Shown here one piece after another: positions 60,061 to 64,000 of a stretch of 64,000 nucleotides of DNA. Location: positions 1 through 64,000 of the forward strand of contig JAKVKU010000005.1 in the NCBI GenBank assembly GCA_022484695.1, given 5' to 3'. A program made the translations under genes and the position numbers. Under the pieces are notes generated by a model. It saw only the letters and a program-made list of their open reading frames with translations. It was not told the DNA's origin and did not search any database. This DNA is from Lactobacillus sp. (lineage in GTDB: Bacteria; Bacillota; Bacilli; Lactobacillales; Lactobacillaceae). Numbering within the stretch: position 1 is the stretch's first letter; every line of letters starts with the position of its first letter.

Positions 60061-61407
60061 TTAAAAGCCGGTTTTAATTAATTTTTCATTGGCCATATTT
60101 TTGCGTAACTGTAACATGGCCGTATAGGTTGCCAGCACATAGATCTGTTGGGTGGGCATTTTCTTTAATTCACCTAAGACTGGGGCCATCCCCTGGACGT
60201 GGACTAACTTGGGCTCAGGCACATTGGCAACTTTCAAACGAAAGTCAATGTCATCTGAGCGTTCACCGCCGGCTAGATAGGCTTTGATCTTGTCCTTGGG
60301 CAGGCCTTCAAAATCGCCATCCCAGATCCAGCTGGTGTCAATACCATCGGCATAATTAGCGTTGAGTAAAACACCGAGGGAAAAATCATTTTTTTCTGTT
60401 TTTAATAAATCTAACACTTGGTTTAAGCCCACGGGGTTTTTCACCAGAATCAAGGTGATTTTTTTAGACCCCATGGTGATGACTTCTTGTCTGCCAAAGA
60501 CTTTTTCATCATAGGCAAAGCCTTGGCGAATTGTGGCGGGAGCTAGTTCATAGAAGTGACCCACGGTATAAGCAGCTAGGGCATTGTAAATGTTATACAT
60601 GCCACCAATATTGATGGTAATGGGCTGATCGGCAATGGTGAAGGTGGAACTGGTGGGGGTCATGTCGTTGACCTTCGTAATAATCTGATCTAGTTTTGGC
60701 CGATGGAAGCCACAATTTGGACAGAAGTAATCCCCTAAGTTGGCATAAGTCAGTTCATGATAGTGCAAAATGTGATTGCAGCGGGGACATAAGACCCCAT
60801 CGGTGTTGACCCGGGCCCTTAGATCCTGGGTACCCGGCGTGGTTTGAAAACCATAGTAAATCTTGGGGTTAGGGATGTCTTGAGACGCAAAGATAGGGGC
60901 ATCCCCATTCATGATCACCGTCGCTTCAGGGGCTAATTTGATGCCATCTAGAATTTTTTGATAAGTGGTATAAATTTCACCGTAACGGTCCATTTGATCC
61001 CGGAAAATATTAGTCAAAACAAAGGCCTTAGGTTTGATATAGCGACAGATGGGGGCAACGTTTGCCTCGTCAACTTCTAAAATAGCTAGCTTTTTGGCCT
61101 TGCCCCGAGCACTGTGGGCTAAAAAGGCCGTGACGATACCCTGGGTCATATTGGAACCAGTGGGGTTAGTTAATATGTTATTGTATTGTTGGGATAAAAC
61201 CTTAACGATTAAAGACGTGGTCAAGGTCTTGCCATTGGTACCGGTCACGATAATGACCTCATAACCAGCCGCTAAGTGCTTTAAAACAGCCGGGTCGATC
61301 TTCTCAGCAATTTTACCTGGGAAAGAACTGCCACCTTTTAATACATTGTGCAAAAACCAGTAACTCGATTTACCGGTTAGGGTTGCTACAGCTGACTTGA
61401 TACTCAT
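60061..61407 (-). CDS. murT: MurT, lipid II isoglutaminyl synthase subunit
   Basis: MurT, with the glutaminase GatD, amidates D-glutamate in lipid II. The 448-residue Mur-ligase-like protein has the P-loop VTGTNGKTLTTS near residue 55, EVDEANVAPI near 115, a four-Cys ribbon insert (CPRCNHILHYH, CPNCGFHRPK) near 205-230 and a C-terminal DUF1727-type domain. GAAAGGCGG precedes the ATG. In most Firmicutes gatD follows at once; here the next gene is convergent mtlD, so gatD must be elsewhere. Confidence 0.93.
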   Translation of the reverse strand: MSIKSAVATLTGKSSYWFLHNVLKGGSSFPGKIAEKIDPAVLKHLAAGYEVIIVTGTNGKTLTTSLIVKVLSQQYNNILTNPTGSNMTQGIVTAFLAHSARGKAKKLAILEVDEANVAPICRYIKPKAFVLTNIFRDQMDRYGEIYTTYQKILDGIKLAPEATVIMNGDAPIFASQDIPNPKIYYGFQTTPGTQDLRARVNTDGVLCPRCNHILHYHELTYANLGDYFCPNCGFHRPKLDQIITKVNDMTPTSSTFTIADQPITINIGGMYNIYNALAAYTVGHFYELAPATIRQGFAYDEKVFGRQEVITMGSKKITLILVKNPVGLNQVLDLLKTEKNDFSLGVLLNANYADGIDTSWIWDGDFEGLPKDKIKAYLAGGERSDDIDFRLKVANVPEPKLVHVQGMAPVLGELKKMPTQQIYVLATYTAMLQLRKNMANEKLIKTGF

Positions 61408-61562
61408 GATAGCCGCCTTTCTGCTTTTAACGATTTAAACTTAACCTATCATAGCAAAAACTTAGGGTCTTGAGTAGTATTAATGTTTAATAACTAATGA
61501 ATTTTAATAACTGAGGGCGTATACTAAAAGGTTGTGAGTCAAACGAAGGGGAGGGCTATTGC

Positions 61563-62156
61563 ATGGCACAATTATTTTTCCGTTACGGTGCGATGAACAG
61601 TGGCAAAACCATTGAGATTTTAAAGGTCGCCCACAATTATGAGGAACAGCAAAAACCTGTTATTATTATGACTAGTGGTATGGATACCCGTCAAGGCGTG
61701 GGCATGGTTTCTAGCCGGATCGGCTTGGAACGTGAAGCAGTAGCTATTTTTGACGAAACGAATTTGTATGAAATGGTCCAAAAACTAAATCCAAACGCGG
61801 CTTGCATTTTAATTGATGAATCGCAATTTTTGAAAAAACATCATATTATTGAAGCAGCCCAGATCGTGGATACTTTAAATATTCCGGTGATGGCTTTTGG
61901 GTTGAAAAATGATTTCAGAAATGAGCTCTTCGAAGGTTCGAAGTATTTATTGCTATATGCAGATAAAATTGAAGAAATGAAAACAATTTGTTGGTTTTGC
62001 AAAAAGAAGGCCATTATGAATTTACGGGTCCATGGGGGTCAGCCAGTTTATGAGGGCCAGCAAGTTGAAATCGGGGGCAATGAAATGTATTACCCTGTTT
62101 GCAGAAAACATTATTTCAATCCGGATTTGCCGGGGATCGATACGAAAGCTAACTAA
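61563..62156 (+). CDS. tdk: Thymidine kinase
   Basis: Tdk phosphorylates thymidine for salvage. The 197-residue type II enzyme has the P-loop [11 protein letters not shown] near residue 6, LIDESQFL near 90 (catalytic Glu), the lasso [15 protein letters not shown] and zinc-binding CWFCKK. AGGGGAGGG precedes the ATG. prfA follows after 31 nt, the usual tdk-prfA-prmC order of Firmicutes. Confidence 0.96.
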   Translation: MAQLFFRYGAMNSGKTIEILKVAHNYEEQQKPVIIMTSGMDTRQGVGMVSSRIGLEREAVAIFDETNLYEMVQKLNPNAACILIDESQFLKKHHIIEAAQIVDTLNIPVMAFGLKNDFRNELFEGSKYLLLYADKIEEMKTICWFCKKKAIMNLRVHGGQPVYEGQQVEIGGNEMYYPVCRKHYFNPDLPGIDTKAN

Positions 62157-62187
62157 AAGCAATTTTTATAAAGGAGTTATCTAATTA

Positions 62188-63285
62188 ATGGATAAAATAT
62201 TCGAACAACTTGACGGCTTATTGGACCGTTACAGTGAGCTGCAAGAATTAATGTCTGATCCAGAAGTGATCAATGATACTAAGCGCTATATGGAACTTTC
62301 CAAAGAAGAAGGTAACATGCGTGAAGTCGTGGCCAAGTACAAACGGCTTAAGGAAGTTCAATCTGATATTTCTGAAAGTGAAGAGGTCTTAAGGGAGTCT
62401 AATGATCCTGAGATGGAAGCTTTAGCCAAAGATGACTTGAGCGACTTGAAGACTGAAAAAGAACAACTTGAAGGTGAAATCAAGATTTTGATGCTGCCAA
62501 CGGATCCCAACGATGACAAAAATATCATCATGGAAATTCGGGGCGCTGCTGGTGGCGATGAAGCCAGTCTATTTGCCGGTGATTTGTTAAGCATGTATCA
62601 AAAATATGCTGAACGGCAAAACTGGCACTTTGAAATCATTGATGAAAACCGGACTGAAGTCGGTGGTTTTAAAGAAGTCTCTGTTTTGATCACGGGGGAT
62701 AAAGTCTACTCTAAATTGAAATATGAAAATGGCGCCCATCGGGTACAACGGGTGCCCCAAACTGAATCTCAAGGGCGGGTCCACACCTCTACAGCAACCG
62801 TTGCCGTCATGCCCGAATATGATGAAGTTGAATTAGACATTGATCCTAAAGACATCAGAGTTGATGTCTATCGTTCTTCCGGTGCCGGGGGTCAGCATAT
62901 CAACAAGACCTCTTCGGCCGTACGGATGACCCATTTACCCACTGGTATCGTGGTGGCCATGCAAGACCAACGTTCCCAACAACAAAACCGGGAAAAAGCC
63001 ATGCAAATTTTACGTTCCCGGGTTTATGACTTCTATGAAAGCCAAAACCAAAGTGAATACGATGCGAATCGGAAATCCGCAGTGGGTTCAGGGGATCGCT
63101 CTGAGCGAATTCGGACCTATAACTACCCACAAAATCGGGTGACTGATCACCGAATCGGCTTAACGTTGAACAAATTGGATCGGATCATGAATGGGGACTT
63201 AGGCGAAGTTATTGATGCCCTCATTGTTTACGATCAAACTAAGAAGCTAGAACAAATTCAAGATGGCACAAGAGACTTACTATAA
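62188..63285 (+). CDS. prfA: Peptide chain release factor 1
   Basis: RF1 ends translation at UAA and UAG. The 365-residue protein has the stop-codon reading motif PQT (P-x-T) in [10 protein letters not shown] near residue 190 and the catalytic GGQ in [14 protein letters not shown] near 233. AAGGAG precedes the ATG. The 3' end overlaps prmC by 23 nt; PrmC methylates the Gln of this GGQ, so the pair is functionally linked. Confidence 0.97.
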   Translation: MDKIFEQLDGLLDRYSELQELMSDPEVINDTKRYMELSKEEGNMREVVAKYKRLKEVQSDISESEEVLRESNDPEMEALAKDDLSDLKTEKEQLEGEIKILMLPTDPNDDKNIIMEIRGAAGGDEASLFAGDLLSMYQKYAERQNWHFEIIDENRTEVGGFKEVSVLITGDKVYSKLKYENGAHRVQRVPQTESQGRVHTSTATVAVMPEYDEVELDIDPKDIRVDVYRSSGAGGQHINKTSSAVRMTHLPTGIVVAMQDQRSQQQNREKAMQILRSRVYDFYESQNQSEYDANRKSAVGSGDRSERIRTYNYPQNRVTDHRIGLTLNKLDRIMNGDLGEVIDALIVYDQTKKLEQIQDGTRDLL

Positions 63286-64000
63286 AGTCCTGGCCCAGGC
63301 AAAACAGACATTAGATCAACAAGGGATCGCCTTTGATGATTTGATGTATGTTTTTTTGCAACGGCAAAATTGGACCCAAACAGACTACTTAGTCCAGCAG
63401 CAACAAATCATGCCTGCAGCCGTTCAAAAACAGTTAAAACAAGATATGGCGGCATTATTAAAACAGGTGCCACCCCAATATATTGTGCACCAAGCTTGGT
63501 TTTACGGCCGGCCCTTTTATGTGGATGAACGGGTGTTGATCCCCCAATATGACACGGAGAATTTGGTGGCTTGGGTCTTGGCAGATTATCCGGAAAATGA
63601 ACCTTTACGTGTTTTAGATATTGGCACCGGCAGTGGGGTGTTAGCCATTACTTTAAAGTTGGCCCGGCCCAATTGGCAAGTCCTGGCCACTGATATTTCG
63701 CCAGCAGCACTAACGGTGGCCCAAAAGAATGCCCAGGCACTGGACGCCCGGGTGGATTTTCGCCAAGGTGATCTTTTAGCCCCGGTTAGCGGCCAACGGT
63801 TTGATATTATTGTTTCAAATCCGCCGTATATCAGTCAGCGTGAAAAAGCAGTGATGGATGCCAGCGTGCTGGCATATGAACCACATTTGGCGTTATTTGC
63901 AGAAAATGACGGTCTCAGTTTTTATCAGCGCTTTTTTAAAACGGTACCGCCTTATTTGACATTTGCCGGAACCTTTTATTTGGAATTCGGTTTTCAGCAA
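63263..64000 (+). CDS. prmC: Release factor glutamine methyltransferase (partial)
   Basis: PrmC methylates the GGQ glutamine of release factors using SAM. The reading frame starts at ATG 63263 inside prfA and runs open to the window end (246 codons, C-terminus missing). It shows the N-terminal helical domain, the SAM loop [13 protein letters not shown] near residue 115 and the catalytic NPPY in [11 protein letters not shown] near 185. Confidence 0.95.
   Translation, partial: MAQETYYKVLAQAKQTLDQQGIAFDDLMYVFLQRQNWTQTDYLVQQQQIMPAAVQKQLKQDMAALLKQVPPQYIVHQAWFYGRPFYVDERVLIPQYDTENLVAWVLADYPENEPLRVLDIGTGSGVLAITLKLARPNWQVLATDISPAALTVAQKNAQALDARVDFRQGDLLAPVSGQRFDIIVSNPPYISQREKAVMDASVLAYEPHLALFAENDGLSFYQRFFKTVPPYLTFAGTFYLEFGFQQ

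Overview
The window looks like the chromosome of a member of the Lactobacillaceae. Moderate-GC DNA, strong AGGAGG-type ribosome binding sites, an S-MK (SAM-III) riboswitch on metK, a T-box on leuS, an argCJBDF operon, mannitol PTS genes of lactobacillus/streptococcus type and an EfrAB/LmrCD-like ABC pair all point that way. The species cannot be named from the sequence alone.

Layout. 1-560: end of a ribosomal RNA operon (5S rRNA, then tRNA-Ser, Glu, Val, Asp). 574-13.9 kb: ordinary housekeeping genes: metK, an MFS exporter, a PAP2 phosphatase, leuS, queT under a preQ1-I riboswitch with a small DUF2829 gene and a dehydrogenase behind it, a lipid/polysaccharide flippase, an RsuA-type pseudouridine synthase, an NAD(P)HX dehydratase, tRNA-Leu, a YagU-like membrane protein and a lone BRCT protein. 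14.0-25.4 kb: two tiny paralogous genes, then a complete type I-C CRISPR-Cas system with an array of 26 repeats. The adaptation genes (cas4-cas1-cas2) come first and the effector genes (cas5-cas8c-cas7-cas3) second, with a relic CRISPR repeat and an IS scrap between the two blocks. 25.4-34.5 kb: a GNAT acetyltransferase, an odd tRNA-Glu(CTC), small membrane proteins, a phosphatase, a TetR-controlled heterodimeric ABC exporter, a flavodiiron protein and a Ser-rich anchored surface protein. 34.7-39.9 kb: arginine biosynthesis argCJBDF behind an ARG box. 40.0-42.7 kb: a LOG-type hydrolase, a VOC protein and a serine hydrolase.

43.0-52.0 kb is the least familiar part. Two divergent XRE regulators share a palindrome-rich spacer, and the rightward one heads an apparent 12-gene operon with a single terminator. 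The operon contains a coiled-coil membrane protein, three paralogous double-zinc-ribbon membrane proteins, one secreted protein, three paralogous zinc-ribbon DUF805 membrane proteins and three paralogous lipoproteins whose N-terminal domains match but whose C-terminal domains differ. I read it as an undescribed envelope system built by repeated duplication. Its function is unknown.

52.1-64 kb: a MarR operon with two unknown genes, nagB divergent from the mannitol operon mtlA-mtlR-mtlF-mtlD (with recognisable NagR, MtlR and CcpA sites between them), murT without an adjacent gatD, then tdk-prfA-prmC, with prmC cut by the window end.
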